Shown: one piece after another, positions 23,961-32,058 of the stretch | Numbering within the stretch: position 1 is the stretch's first letter | How the letters are laid out: every line of letters begins with the position of its first letter | DNA from: Paraburkholderia silviterrae | GTDB lineage: Bacteria > Pseudomonadota > Gammaproteobacteria > Burkholderiales > Burkholderiaceae | Length of the DNA stretch: 64,000 bases | NCBI RefSeq assembly: GCF_004353915.1 | Contig: NZ_SMRP01000002.1 | Location: 1 to 64,000 of the forward strand | Direction: 5' to 3' | Made by a program: the position numbers and the translations under genes | The notes under the pieces: model-generated | Told to the model about the DNA's origin: nothing | Database searches by the model: none | Seen by the model: the letters and a program-made list of their open reading frames with translations, nothing else

Positions 23961-25479
23961 TGAGGCTGCGGGACAGGACGCGCGCTGCTTCGCGCTCGCC
24001 GATCACGCGCGCATCCTGATCGCCGATCTCGATGCGTTCCATCTCGGCGTGCAGCCGGGCAGCACGCGCGCCCATGCGCTCGCGCTCGCGCCGGGGCTCG
24101 CGCTGCTCGATCCCGACCCGGCGCGCGAGACGCGCGCGTTCGAGGCGCTCGCGCTCGCGTTGCTCGCCTACACGCCGAAGGTGTCGCTCGCGCAGTCGCA
24201 TACGCTCCTGCTTGAAGTTGGCTCCGGGCTGCGTCTTTTCGGCGGCGTGCGCGCGCTGCTCGCCAAGGTGGCGGCCACGGTGGCCAGTTGCGGCCACGCC
24301 GCGCGCATCGCCTGCGCGCCCACGGCCTGGGGGGCATGGACGCTCGCGCAGGCGCGCGCGAGCGCCGGGGCGCACGCGGCGCGCCGCTTTCGCGTGCTCA
24401 AGGACGCCACGCTTGCGCGCGCGCTCGACGCGCTGCCGGTCGCGCTCGCGCCGTTCGCCGCGCAGCACGAGCAGGCGCTCACGCAAATCGGCTGCGCGAC
24501 GCTCGGCGATTTGCGGCGGCTGCCGCGCGACGGCATCGTGCGTCGTTTCGGCGACGGCGTGCTCGCCTGGCTCGCGCAGGCACGCGGCGAGGCACCCGAT
24601 CCGCGTGCCTGGTTCGCCGCGCCGCCGTCGTTTCACGCGTCGCTCGAATTGCAGGCGCGCGTGGAGAGCGCCGAGGCGCTGCTGTTCGCCGCGCGCCGCC
24701 TCGTGATGCAGCTGGCCGGCTGGCTCGCCGCCCAGCACGGCGCGCTGAGCGGCTTCGAGCTGCGTCTCGAGCACGAGCTGGCGTCGCGCCACGCGCCGCG
24801 CACGTCGAGCCTCGCGCTCTCGTGGGCCGCGCCTTCGCGCGATGCCGAGCATCTGCTGTGGCTGTTGCGCGAGAAGCTCAATCAGACCGAGCTGGCCGCG
24901 CCCGTGATCGGCCTCGCGCTCGTCGCCGATCAGGTGAGCGCCTACGCGCCGCCCACGGACACGCTTTTTCCCTCGCCCGAGGCGTCGGACGCGTCGCTCG
25001 CGCAGCTCTTCGAGCGCATCGGTGCGCGCATCGGCGAGCAGAACGTGCTGCAGCTGTTCGTCGAGGACGATCACCGGCCCGAACAGGCGATGTCGGCGCG
25101 CACCTATCGAGCGGGCGCGCGCCGGACGGCCGCGCGCAAGCCGCGCGATTCGCGCAAGACGAACGGTCAAGCCGATGCGCAGCAAGAAGCCGCGCCCGTG
25201 CAGACGGCCTTCGATCTGCCCGAGGTGCCGCTGCCGTCGCAGCCGCGCCCGGCATGGCTGCTCGAAAAGCCGCTCAAGCTGATGGTGCGCAACGACCGGC
25301 CGGTCTATCGGCGCCCGCTCAAGACGCTCACGCGCACCGAGCGCATCGAGGCGGGATGGTGGGACGGCGAGGGCGTCGGGCGCGATTACTACGTCGCCGC
25401 CGACGACCAGGGGCGCATGTTCTGGCTGTACCGCGAGCGTATTGGCGGGCAGTGGTATTTGCAGGGACTTTTCGGCTAA
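23836..25479 (+). CDS. imuB: ImuB, catalytically inactive Y-family polymerase homologue
   Basis: Y-family-like scaffold protein of the mutasome, 547 residues. MLWIAVTLPLLPLEAV is the family start. Where active Y polymerases carry the SIDE motif, this protein has LLLEVGSGLRLFGG, so it probably lacks polymerase activity like other ImuB proteins and acts as an adaptor to the clamp and to DnaE2. The C-terminal segment GWWDGEGVGRDYYVA is conserved in ImuB. It overlaps imuA by 125 bases. The N-terminal linker holds repeats of LTS/PTS type from 9-base tandem units. Confidence 0.92.
   Translation: MLWIAVTLPLLPLEAVRPPVPLTSLTSPTSPVSASLPASRPDEAAGQDARCFALADHARILIADLDAFHLGVQPGSTRAHALALAPGLALLDPDPARETRAFEALALALLAYTPKVSLAQSHTLLLEVGSGLRLFGGVRALLAKVAATVASCGHAARIACAPTAWGAWTLAQARASAGAHAARRFRVLKDATLARALDALPVALAPFAAQHEQALTQIGCATLGDLRRLPRDGIVRRFGDGVLAWLAQARGEAPDPRAWFAAPPSFHASLELQARVESAEALLFAARRLVMQLAGWLAAQHGALSGFELRLEHELASRHAPRTSSLALSWAAPSRDAEHLLWLLREKLNQTELAAPVIGLALVADQVSAYAPPTDTLFPSPEASDASLAQLFERIGARIGEQNVLQLFVEDDHRPEQAMSARTYRAGARRTAARKPRDSRKTNGQADAQQEAAPVQTAFDLPEVPLPSQPRPAWLLEKPLKLMVRNDRPVYRRPLKTLTRTERIEAGWWDGEGVGRDYYVAADDQGRMFWLYRERIGGQWYLQGLFG
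23899..23934 (+). repeat. 9-bp tandem repeat in the imuA/imuB overlap
   Basis: Four units: CTCACGTCA, CTCACGTCG, CCAACGTCG and CCGGTGTCG. It lies where imuA and imuB overlap and is in frame for both, giving LTS-type repeats in ImuB and VTH/VAN-type repeats in ImuA. Confidence 0.75.
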
Positions 25480-25500
25480 CGCCGCTTCATCTTCAGCATC

Positions 25501-28500
25501 ATGTCGAACAGCGGGACAGGCGCATCGTTGCCTGCGCAACCTTCTTCGCCGGGCTCGGAGTCCGGGCATGTGCCCGCGCATTTGCCAGATTACGCGGAGC
25601 TGCACTGCCTGACCAACTTCACGTTCCTGCGCGGCGCGTCGCGCCCGAGCGAGCTGGTCGAGCAGGCGATCCGTCACGGCTACCGCGCGCTCGCCATCAC
25701 CGACGAATGCTCGTTTGCCGGCGTCGTGCGCGCGTATAGCGCGCTCAACGAATACGACGAGGCACGCAAAAAAGCGCACGACGAAGCCGTGCGTGAGGCA
25801 CGCGCGCTGAACGCGAAGCACGGCGCGCATCTGGACAAAGCGCTGGGCAAAGCACAGGCCGAAGCCGCCGTGGCGGCGCTCGGTCCGTTCGTGCCATCGC
25901 TGCATCTGCTGATCGGCAGCGAGCTGAATCTCGTCGATGAAAACGGCGCGCCGTTCTGCACGCTCGTGGCGATCGCGATGAACCGCGAGGGCTACGGCAA
26001 CCTGTGCGAGCTGATCACGCTCGCGCGCTCGCGCGCAGATAAAGGCGATTACCGCGTGCATCCGTCCGATTTCACCGATCCCGAGCCGGCCTTCACGCAT
26101 CTGTTGCACCTGCGCGATTGCGTGCTGCTGCTCGTGCCGCAGCGCGCGGCCACGCTCGCGCAGACGCTGCGCGCCGCGCACTGGCTCGCGGGCTTCGCGG
26201 CCGAGCGCGCATGGCTCGCGCTCGAGCTCTGGCAAACGGGCGGCGACGACACGCAGATCGAAGTGCTGCGCCACGTCTCGCAGGAAAGCGGCCTGCCGCT
26301 CGTCGCGGCGGGCGGCGTGCTGATGCACGCACGCTCGCGCAAGCCGCTGCAGGACACGCTGAGCGCGGTGCGCATCGGCAAGCCGCTCGCCTCGTGCGGC
26401 CGCGCGCTGGAGCCGAATGCGGAGCGTCATTTGCGCTCGCGCGTGCGGCTCGGCGCGCTGTATCCGCGCGATGCGCTCGATGCCACGCTCGAGGTCGCGC
26501 GCCGCTGCACGTTTTGCCTGAGCGAGCTGGCCTACGAGTATCCCGAGGAACTCGTGCCCACGGGCGAGACGCCCACTTCATGGCTCGAAAAGCTCGTGAT
26601 GCAAGGCGCCGCCGAGCGCTGGCCCGACGGCCTGAACGAGAAGCGCAGCAATCAGATCGAAGAAGAGCTCAGGCTGATTGGCGAGCTGAAGTACGAAAAG
26701 TATTTCCTGACCGTGCACGACATCGTCCGCTTTGCGCGCTCGCAGCGCATCCTGTGCCAGGGGCGCGGCTCGGCGGCGAACTCGGTGGTCTGCTATTGCC
26801 TCGGGATCACGGAGATCGATCCGGTGCGCATGAACATGCTCGTCGCGCGCTTTCTGTCCCGCGCGCGCAACGAGCCGCCCGACATCGACGTCGACTTCGA
26901 GCACCAGCGGCGCGAGGAGGTCATCCAGTACATCTACCGCAAATACGGCACGCGCCGCGCCGCGCTGGCCGCGACGCTCATCACGTACCGCTCGCGCAGC
27001 GCGCTGCGCGACGTGGGCAAGGCGCTGGGCCTCGACAACGCGCTCGTCGAAAAGCTCTCGGGCGCGCATCAGTGGTGGGACGGGCCGGATTCGATCGCGA
27101 ACCATCTGGCGGAAGCGGGCTTTTCGCCCGACTCGCACGTCACGCAGCAGCTGATTCGCCTCACGCGCGAGCTGCGCGGCTTTCCGCGCCATCTCTCGCA
27201 GCACGTGGGCGGCTTCGTGATCGCGCGCGACAAGCTCTCGCGCCTCGTGCCCATCGAAAACGCGGCGATGAAGGACCGCTACGTGATCGAATGGGACAAA
27301 GACGATATCGACGCGCTGCGTCTTCTGAAGGTGGACGTGCTCGCGCTCGGCATGCTTTCGGCGATCCGGCGCTCGCTCGAATTCGTCGCGTTGAGGCGTG
27401 GGCTGCCGGCCTATCGCGTGCAGGACATTCCGTCCGAGGATCGGGCCGTCTACGAGATGTGCTGTCACGCGGACACGGTCGGCGTGTTCCAGATCGAGTC
27501 GCGCGCGCAGCAGAGCATGTTGCCGCGCTTGCGTCCGCGCGAGTATTACGACCTCGTGATTCAGGTGGCGATCGTGCGGCCCGGGCCGATCCAAGGCGAC
27601 ATGGTGCATCCGTATCTGAAACGCAGGCATGGCGAGGAGACGGTCGAGTACGCGAAGGAGGCGCTGCGCCCGGTGCTCGAACGCACGCTGGGCGTGCCGA
27701 TCTTCCAGGAGCAGGTCATGCACCTCGCGATGGTCGCCGCCGACTACACCGGCGAGGAAGCCGACAAGCTGCGCCGCGCGATGGCTGCGTGGCGGCGCGA
27801 CGGCGATCTGCGGCCCTATCAGGACGACCTCAAGCGCCGGATGTTGAACAAGGGCTATACGGAGGAGTTCGCGAACCGCATCTGCAAGCAGATCGAGGGC
27901 TTCGGCGACTACGGCTTTCCGGAGAGCCATGCGGCGAGCTTTGCGCTGCTCGTCTACACGAGCTCGTGGCTCAAGCGCTACGAGCCGGCCGCGTTTCTCG
28001 CAGGACTGCTGAATAGTCAGCCGCTCGGGTTCTATTCGCCGTCGCAGCTCGTGCAGGATGCGAAGCGGCACGGTGTGAAGGTGCGCGCGCCCGATATCGC
28101 GCTGAGCGACTGGGCGTCCGTGCTGGAGGCGCGCGGCCAGCCGGGCGTGCGGCTCGATGCGGATGGGGTGCCCGAGCGCTGCGCCGAGGTGGCGCATTAC
28201 CGCGCGCGGTTGAGGGCCGCCGCGTTCGTACTCGCGCAGATGCGCTGCGGCGCGGTGGACGGCAGAGCCGGGCCTGGTGGCGGGCGTGGCACAGGGCATG
28301 GCACAGGGCATGGCACAGGGCATGGCGCAGGGCATGGCGATGGGGATGGCGATCGGCATGACGATCAGCGCGGACGCGATGGCGGGCGAAAACGGCCTCG
28401 CCCATTCATGCACGGCCTCAAGCGCATCGTGCGCGCGGCGCTCGAGCTCGCGCCGCGGCATTACGGACGCAGAGGTCCGGCGGTGCGCCTGGGTTTCAGC

Positions 28501-29181
28501 CTCATCAAGGGGTTTTCGGAGGCCGCCGCGCAGCGCGTGATGGCCGCACGCGCGCAGGCGCCGTTCGTCGACGTCGACGATCTCGCGCGCCGTGCCGCGC
28601 TCACGCGCCGCGAGCTGGAGGCGCTCGCGGCGGCCAATGTGCTCGCGAGCATCGCGGGGCATCGGCGCGAGGCGTGGTGGGCCGTGACCGCACAGCACGC
28701 GGTGCCCGCGCTATTGCGCGACGCGCCCGTGGCCGAGGCGCGGCTCGAACTGCCGCGCGCCTCGGAGGGCGCGGAGATCGTCGCCGATTACGCGAGCCTG
28801 CGCCTCACGCTCAACCGCCATCCGCTCGAATTGCTGCGGCCGGGGCTGGCGAAGCAGCGCTTTCGCAGCGCGGCGCAACTGGCGCAATGCCGTCACGGAA
28901 TGCTCGCGCGCGTATGCGGCATCGTCACGGTGCGGCAGCGGCCCGGCACGGCGAAGGGCACGATCTTCGTCTCGCTCGAGGACGAGACCGGGTCGATCAA
29001 CGTGATCGTGCACGCGGCGCTCGTGGAGTCGCAGCGCAAAGAGTTGCTCGGGGCGTCGTTGCTGGCGGTGGCGGGCGTCGTGCAGCGCGAGGGCGAGGTC
29101 GTGCATCTGGTCGCGCATCGGCTGGAGGATCACAGCCGGCTGCTCGGGCGGCTCGCGACCGAGAGCCGCGATTTTCATTGA
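25501..29181 (+). CDS. dnaE2: Error-prone DNA polymerase III alpha subunit DnaE2 with long insertion
   Basis: C-family polymerase used for SOS mutagenesis, 1226 residues. The PHP domain begins at YAELHCLTNFTFLRGAS. The polymerase core has the catalytic aspartates in PPDIDVDFEH, plus the LCQGRGSAANS, HVGGFVIA and FGDYGFPESHAASFA motifs. The OB fold comes at the end (GIVTVRQRPGTAKGTIFVSLEDE). It is longer than the roughly 1000-1100 usual for DnaE2. An extra stretch of about 110 residues lies between SDWASVL (about 870) and PAVRLGFSLIKGF, including Gly/His/Asp repeats at 930-953. It starts 21 bases after imuB and ends 7 bases inside the convergent SDR gene. Confidence 0.95.
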   Translation: MSNSGTGASLPAQPSSPGSESGHVPAHLPDYAELHCLTNFTFLRGASRPSELVEQAIRHGYRALAITDECSFAGVVRAYSALNEYDEARKKAHDEAVREARALNAKHGAHLDKALGKAQAEAAVAALGPFVPSLHLLIGSELNLVDENGAPFCTLVAIAMNREGYGNLCELITLARSRADKGDYRVHPSDFTDPEPAFTHLLHLRDCVLLLVPQRAATLAQTLRAAHWLAGFAAERAWLALELWQTGGDDTQIEVLRHVSQESGLPLVAAGGVLMHARSRKPLQDTLSAVRIGKPLASCGRALEPNAERHLRSRVRLGALYPRDALDATLEVARRCTFCLSELAYEYPEELVPTGETPTSWLEKLVMQGAAERWPDGLNEKRSNQIEEELRLIGELKYEKYFLTVHDIVRFARSQRILCQGRGSAANSVVCYCLGITEIDPVRMNMLVARFLSRARNEPPDIDVDFEHQRREEVIQYIYRKYGTRRAALAATLITYRSRSALRDVGKALGLDNALVEKLSGAHQWWDGPDSIANHLAEAGFSPDSHVTQQLIRLTRELRGFPRHLSQHVGGFVIARDKLSRLVPIENAAMKDRYVIEWDKDDIDALRLLKVDVLALGMLSAIRRSLEFVALRRGLPAYRVQDIPSEDRAVYEMCCHADTVGVFQIESRAQQSMLPRLRPREYYDLVIQVAIVRPGPIQGDMVHPYLKRRHGEETVEYAKEALRPVLERTLGVPIFQEQVMHLAMVAADYTGEEADKLRRAMAAWRRDGDLRPYQDDLKRRMLNKGYTEEFANRICKQIEGFGDYGFPESHAASFALLVYTSSWLKRYEPAAFLAGLLNSQPLGFYSPSQLVQDAKRHGVKVRAPDIALSDWASVLEARGQPGVRLDADGVPERCAEVAHYRARLRAAAFVLAQMRCGAVDGRAGPGGGRGTGHGTGHGTGHGAGHGDGDGDRHDDQRGRDGGRKRPRPFMHGLKRIVRAALELAPRHYGRRGPAVRLGFSLIKGFSEAAAQRVMAARAQAPFVDVDDLARRAALTRRELEALAAANVLASIAGHRREAWWAVTAQHAVPALLRDAPVAEARLELPRASEGAEIVADYASLRLTLNRHPLELLRPGLAKQRFRSAAQLAQCRHGMLARVCGIVTVRQRPGTAKGTIFVSLEDETGSINVIVHAALVESQRKELLGASLLAVAGVVQREGEVVHLVAHRLEDHSRLLGRLATESRDFH
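28288..28359 (+). repeat. 12-bp tandem repeat inside dnaE2
   Basis: Six units: three perfect copies of GGCACAGGGCAT (28288-28323), then GGCGCAGGGCAT, GGCGATGGGGAT and GGCGATCGGCAT. The unit keeps the frame and encodes GTGH, GAGH and GDGD repeats at residues 930-953. Confidence 0.9.
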
Positions 29182-30104
29182 GCAGAAAGGGGGCCCAGGC
29201 CGTCGCGCGCGAAAGCGTCGAGCACCGCGAGAATGCCCGCGTCGAAGGGCGTGCGCCGGCCGATTCCCAGCGCTTCGAGCCGCCCCGAATCAAGGTGGCA
29301 ATCGCGCGGACGCGGCGTCGCGTCCGCAGGCGCCGTCTGTGCGACGAGTTGCGCCTCGATACCGAGCGCGTGTGCAATGCGCTGCGCGATGTCGTACTTG
29401 GTCATCGGCTCGTCGCCGGACCACTGCGCGATGCCGCGCACGGCGTTGCCGTCCGCGCAGCGCGTGAGCAACTCGCGAATCACGAACGCGACGTCGGGCG
29501 TGAAGGTGGGGTAGCGCGTCGCCCAGGCATCCATGACCGCAGGCGCGGCGCCCGCCTGCGCCGAAGCGCGGATCGCCGGCACGAGGCTCGTGACCGCCGA
29601 CTCCTGCCAGTCGACGATCGGCCCATACAGCAGCGGCAGGCGCAGCACGAGCGCGTCGTCGGTGGTGTCGAGCAGCGCGCGCTCGCCTTCGAGCTTGCTG
29701 CGGCCATAGGCGTTGAGCGGGTTTGGCGTGGCATCGGGCAGATAGGGTGGATGCATGCCGTCGAACACGTAGTCGGTGGAGATCGACAGCACCCACGCGC
29801 CGCGCGCCTTCGCTGCGGCGGCAATGCTGCGCACGGCGTCGACATTGAGCGCGCGCGCCGCGGCCGGGTCGTGCTCGCACACGTCGGGGCGGCGCTCGGC
29901 GGCGGCGATCACGACGGCGTCGGGCATCTCGCTGGCGACGAATGCCTCGATCGCGCGCGCGTCGCGTATGTCGAGCGCCACTTGCCCCGCGGCCACACGG
30001 CTAAAGGCAGTGGGCACCACCTGCCAGTCCGTCTCGGCCGCGAGTTCGCGCCCGAGCGCGCGCCCGAGCAGCCCGGAAGCGCCTGCTACGGCAACCTTGA
30101 ACAT
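29175..30104 (-). CDS. SDR-type sugar reductase-like protein (RmlD/dTDP-4-dehydrorhamnose reductase family)
   Basis: Extended SDR of 309 residues. The N-terminal nucleotide motif is VAGASGLLGRALGREL, and the RmlD signature follows: a TDYVFDG loop and the catalytic YGRSK. It also resembles the MAT-II-beta-like branch of the family. No rhamnose operon surrounds it, so the dTDP-rhamnose role is uncertain. Its 3' end overlaps the end of dnaE2 by 7 bases on the opposite strand. The copZ-like gene lies 13 bases upstream on the same strand, so the two could share a transcript. Confidence 0.8.
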   Translation of the reverse strand: MFKVAVAGASGLLGRALGRELAAETDWQVVPTAFSRVAAGQVALDIRDARAIEAFVASEMPDAVVIAAAERRPDVCEHDPAAARALNVDAVRSIAAAAKARGAWVLSISTDYVFDGMHPPYLPDATPNPLNAYGRSKLEGERALLDTTDDALVLRLPLLYGPIVDWQESAVTSLVPAIRASAQAGAAPAVMDAWATRYPTFTPDVAFVIRELLTRCADGNAVRGIAQWSGDEPMTKYDIAQRIAHALGIEAQLVAQTAPADATPRPRDCHLDSGRLEALGIGRRTPFDAGILAVLDAFARDGLGPLSAQ

Positions 30105-30117
30105 GGCGAGCCTCGCG

Positions 30118-30324
30118 TCAGGCGCTGGCCGTGCCCGTGACGGTATAGCCTGCCTCGTCGATGGCGGCCTTGAGCGCTTCGGCGCTCTGCTGCGACTCGA
30201 CGCTCACGCGGCCAGCGGCCAGATCGATCTCGACCTTCGCGGCGGCATCGTGTTCGTGGATCGCGCGCGTGACGTCGCCGACGCAGTGCTGGCAGCTCAT
30301 GCCTTCGACGTTGAACTGGATCAT
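30118..30324 (-). CDS. copZ: CopZ-like copper chaperone (HMA domain)
   Basis: A single heavy-metal-associated domain of 68 residues. The metal-binding motif GMSCQHC (Cys11 and Cys14) is followed by the usual betaalphabetabetaalphabeta length. It would carry cytosolic Cu(I) to an exporter or to the regulator. It is divergent from a CueR-like gene, with a MerR-type copper operator between them, which supports the copper assignment. No copper ATPase gene lies next to it. Confidence 0.9.
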   Translation of the reverse strand: MIQFNVEGMSCQHCVGDVTRAIHEHDAAAKVEIDLAAGRVSVESQQSAEALKAAIDEAGYTVTGTASA

Positions 30325-30419
30325 GGTGTTTTCCTTTCTAGAGAGAACGAACAGAGCAAGTAAAGAGGAGATGAGGCCGTCGCCCGATTATGCCAGTGGG
30401 CATGCGGCGAGGGCGCTGG

Positions 30420-30440
30420 ACCTTCCCATCATAGGAAGGT
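30420..30440. promoter_or_regulatory. CueR-type operator between copZ and the MerR gene
   Basis: ACCTTCC (30420-30426) and GGAAGGT (30434-30440) form a perfect inverted repeat with 7 bases between. This is the layout of MerR-family metal promoters such as that of CueR. Confidence 0.85.
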
Positions 30441-30478
30441 GTAGCATCGAAGAATCGAATGCAACGCAGGAGAGCAGC

Positions 30479-30895
30479 ATGAATATCGGCGAAGCGGCGC
30501 GCGAATCGGGCGTCACGGCGAAAATGATCCGCTACTACGAGAGCGTCGGCCTGCTCGCGCCGAAGGGGCGCACCGAGTCCGGCTACCGCGTCTACGGCAC
30601 TCAGGAGGTGCACGCGCTGCGCTTTATCCGCCAGGCGCGACGCCTGGGATTTCTCGTCGACGATATCCGGCGCCTGCTCGCGCTCTGGCACGACCGCTCG
30701 CGCGCCAGCGCCGAGGTCAAGGCCATTGCGCTCGAGCACGTGGCCGAACTCGACCAGCGCATTGCCGAGCTCACGCAGATGCGCGACACGCTCGGCCATC
30801 TGGCGGCCCACTGCCATGGCGACGAGCGGCCGGACTGCCCGATCATCGAGCGGCTCGCCGACCCGCAGCCGCTTGCACACGACGCTCGAGCCTGA
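30479..30895 (+). CDS. cueR: CueR-like MerR-family copper-responsive regulator
   Basis: MerR-family activator of 138 residues. The N-terminal winged helix is plain: MNIGEAARESGVTAKMIRYY then SGYRVYG. A dimerisation helix follows, and the C-terminal metal loop region has His and Cys (HLAAHCHGDERPDCPI), as in Cu(I)-sensing CueR with its two-cysteine loop. The start at 30479 follows AGGAGAGC; upstream extension of the frame is not supported. It would activate the divergent copZ-like gene through the 30420-30440 operator. Confidence 0.88.
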   Translation: MNIGEAARESGVTAKMIRYYESVGLLAPKGRTESGYRVYGTQEVHALRFIRQARRLGFLVDDIRRLLALWHDRSRASAEVKAIALEHVAELDQRIAELTQMRDTLGHLAAHCHGDERPDCPIIERLADPQPLAHDARA

Positions 30896-30915
30896 GCCTG
30901 CCGGCGGCGTGAAGC

Positions 30916-30938
30916 CCGCCCGGAGCGAAGCCGGGCGG
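30916..30938 (+). terminator. GC hairpin after the cueR-like gene
   Basis: CCGCCCGG (30916-30923) pairs with CCGGGCGG (30931-30938), loop of 7 bases, no T run. A weak terminator candidate. The rest of 30939-31145 has no gene. Confidence 0.45.
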
Positions 30939-31145
30939 TGCAACCCGCGCTGGCAAATTGTCGCAACTTTTGCGATGCACCGCACAATCCTGGTGCATCG
31001 CGACGCATGATGCACGCAAATTTGCCGAAGTTGCAGGGAAATGTGCCAATAAATCATGATGTTGCCCGAAGCATCGTCGATGCGCCATTCCAGAACGGAA
31101 TGCACACTATTCGATCAATTCACTAGCAAAGTTGGGTGCAACCGT

Positions 31146-31226
31146 TATAATGCGGGTTATCCCTTACGAGGGTAATCCCTGATGCAAATCCACCGGGGAT
31201 ACATCTGATCCTTGGAGAACAACATC
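31146..31226 (+). promoter_or_regulatory. Promoter and leader of the DUF3563 gene
   Basis: A consensus -10 TATAAT at 31146-31151 without a clear -35. The leader starts with an imperfect hairpin (GGGTTATCCCT, TACG, AGGGTAATCCC). A TTGGAGAA ribosome-binding region precedes the ATG. Confidence 0.55.
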
Positions 31227-31373
31227 ATGTTTGCATACCTTCTTGAAAAGCTGAGCAACTGGTTCGAAACTGCAGAACGTCGCCGCCGCGAAGCGTACCT
31301 CGCAACGTCGGCAGACCTCGTGCAACTCGAGCAGCGTATCCGTACGATCGAATCGAACGGCTACTCGCGATAA
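31227..31373 (+). CDS. DUF3563-family micro-protein (48 residues)
   Basis: A short gene starting MFAYLLEKLSNWFETAE and ending SNGYSR. Size and sequence match the DUF3563 family, which I know mainly from Burkholderia relatives; its function is unknown. It has an amphipathic N-terminal helix, a basic RRRRE patch and a C-terminal charged helix (LVQLEQRIRTIES). It has its own consensus -10, a long leader and a strong terminator, so it is probably a highly expressed single gene. Confidence 0.88.
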   Translation: MFAYLLEKLSNWFETAERRRREAYLATSADLVQLEQRIRTIESNGYSR

Positions 31374-31399
31374 GCACTCAGCAGTTTTTGCACTGCCCC

Positions 31400-31424
31400 A
31401 AGCCCCGCATCTGGCGGGGCTTTG
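31400..31424 (+). terminator. Terminator after the DUF3563 gene
   Basis: AAGCCCCGC (31400-31408) pairs with GCGGGGCTT (31414-31422) around ATCTG and is followed by a T-rich stretch. Confidence 0.9.
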
Positions 31425-31557
31425 TTATTTCTGGGCCGGCTCCGATGCACTCACGGTGCCCACGCCATGCAGTCTGAACCTTGCCATCGCGGTAAGGTAA
31501 AGTCTTTTTTGCGACAAGCCGATATAAGACTGGAGTCGCATTGATCGGGGGCCGTTC

Positions 31558-31929
31558 ATGAAGTCAGATCGCTTATTCCGCCGTTCGGGTGCCGGATGGA
31601 GGCGTCACGCGGTGTTGGCTGGCAGCGCCATGGCGATGGTGCTGGCGAGCGCCGGTGCGCATGCGTCCGGGCAGCCATTGATTCTGGATACGCAGCGAGG
31701 AATCAGCGATGGGCAGTCGGGCACGGTGCTGCAAAACGCACCGCTTTCGCCTCAGCCGATGGTGCAGATGAAGTCGTTGCCCGCGTTGAACGGAACGGGC
31801 ACGGATGGCTCGCAGGTGCCGATCATCGTCGAGCCGTATGTGCAAGTGCCCGGCGGGGGCGGACGGCCGCCGCGGCCAACGCCGAGGCCGTCGCCGCAAC
31901 CGCTGCAACAATTCGCGCCGCCGCAGTAA
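31558..31929 (+). CDS. Hypothetical secreted proline-rich protein
   Basis: Not recognised; 123 residues. A basic N-terminus is followed by a hydrophobic segment and an AHA-SG cleavage-like site near residue 37, so it is probably exported. The mature part is short and ends in a proline/glycine-rich stretch (GGGGRPPRPTPRPSPQP). No enzyme motif is visible. It has no close neighbour on its strand. Confidence 0.65.
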   Translation: MKSDRLFRRSGAGWRRHAVLAGSAMAMVLASAGAHASGQPLILDTQRGISDGQSGTVLQNAPLSPQPMVQMKSLPALNGTGTDGSQVPIIVEPYVQVPGGGGRPPRPTPRPSPQPLQQFAPPQ

Positions 31930-31990
31930 TTGCGCGACCTGCGCGCCGCGGCCACGCTCGAGGCGGCGCCGTCAGGGCGGTGCGGTTAAT

Positions 31991-32032
31991 GTGGCGCCGA
32001 TAAAGTGGCGCTCATAAGGTGGCGCGGCTAAG
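31991..32032. repeat. 14-bp tandem repeat before the rlmJ stop
   Basis: Three units: GTGGCGCCGATAAA, GTGGCGCTCATAAG and GTGGCGCGGCTAAG, in the non-coding space between the secreted-protein gene and rlmJ. Confidence 0.75.
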
Positions 32033-32058
32033 GCCGCGTTGCGCGGCCGCTGCGCGCT

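Noticed and set aside
23836..25479. ImuB as an active DNA polymerase
   Set aside because: The SIDE-type catalytic motif is replaced by LLLEVGSGLRLFGG, so activity is not supported.
23905..26430. 841-codon minus-strand frame opposite imuB/dnaE2
   Set aside because: Antisense shadow; no motif; the opposite strand carries certain genes.
28288..28359. Tandem units in dnaE2 as a CRISPR array
   Set aside because: 12-base units are contiguous without spacers and are in the coding frame; no cas genes nearby.
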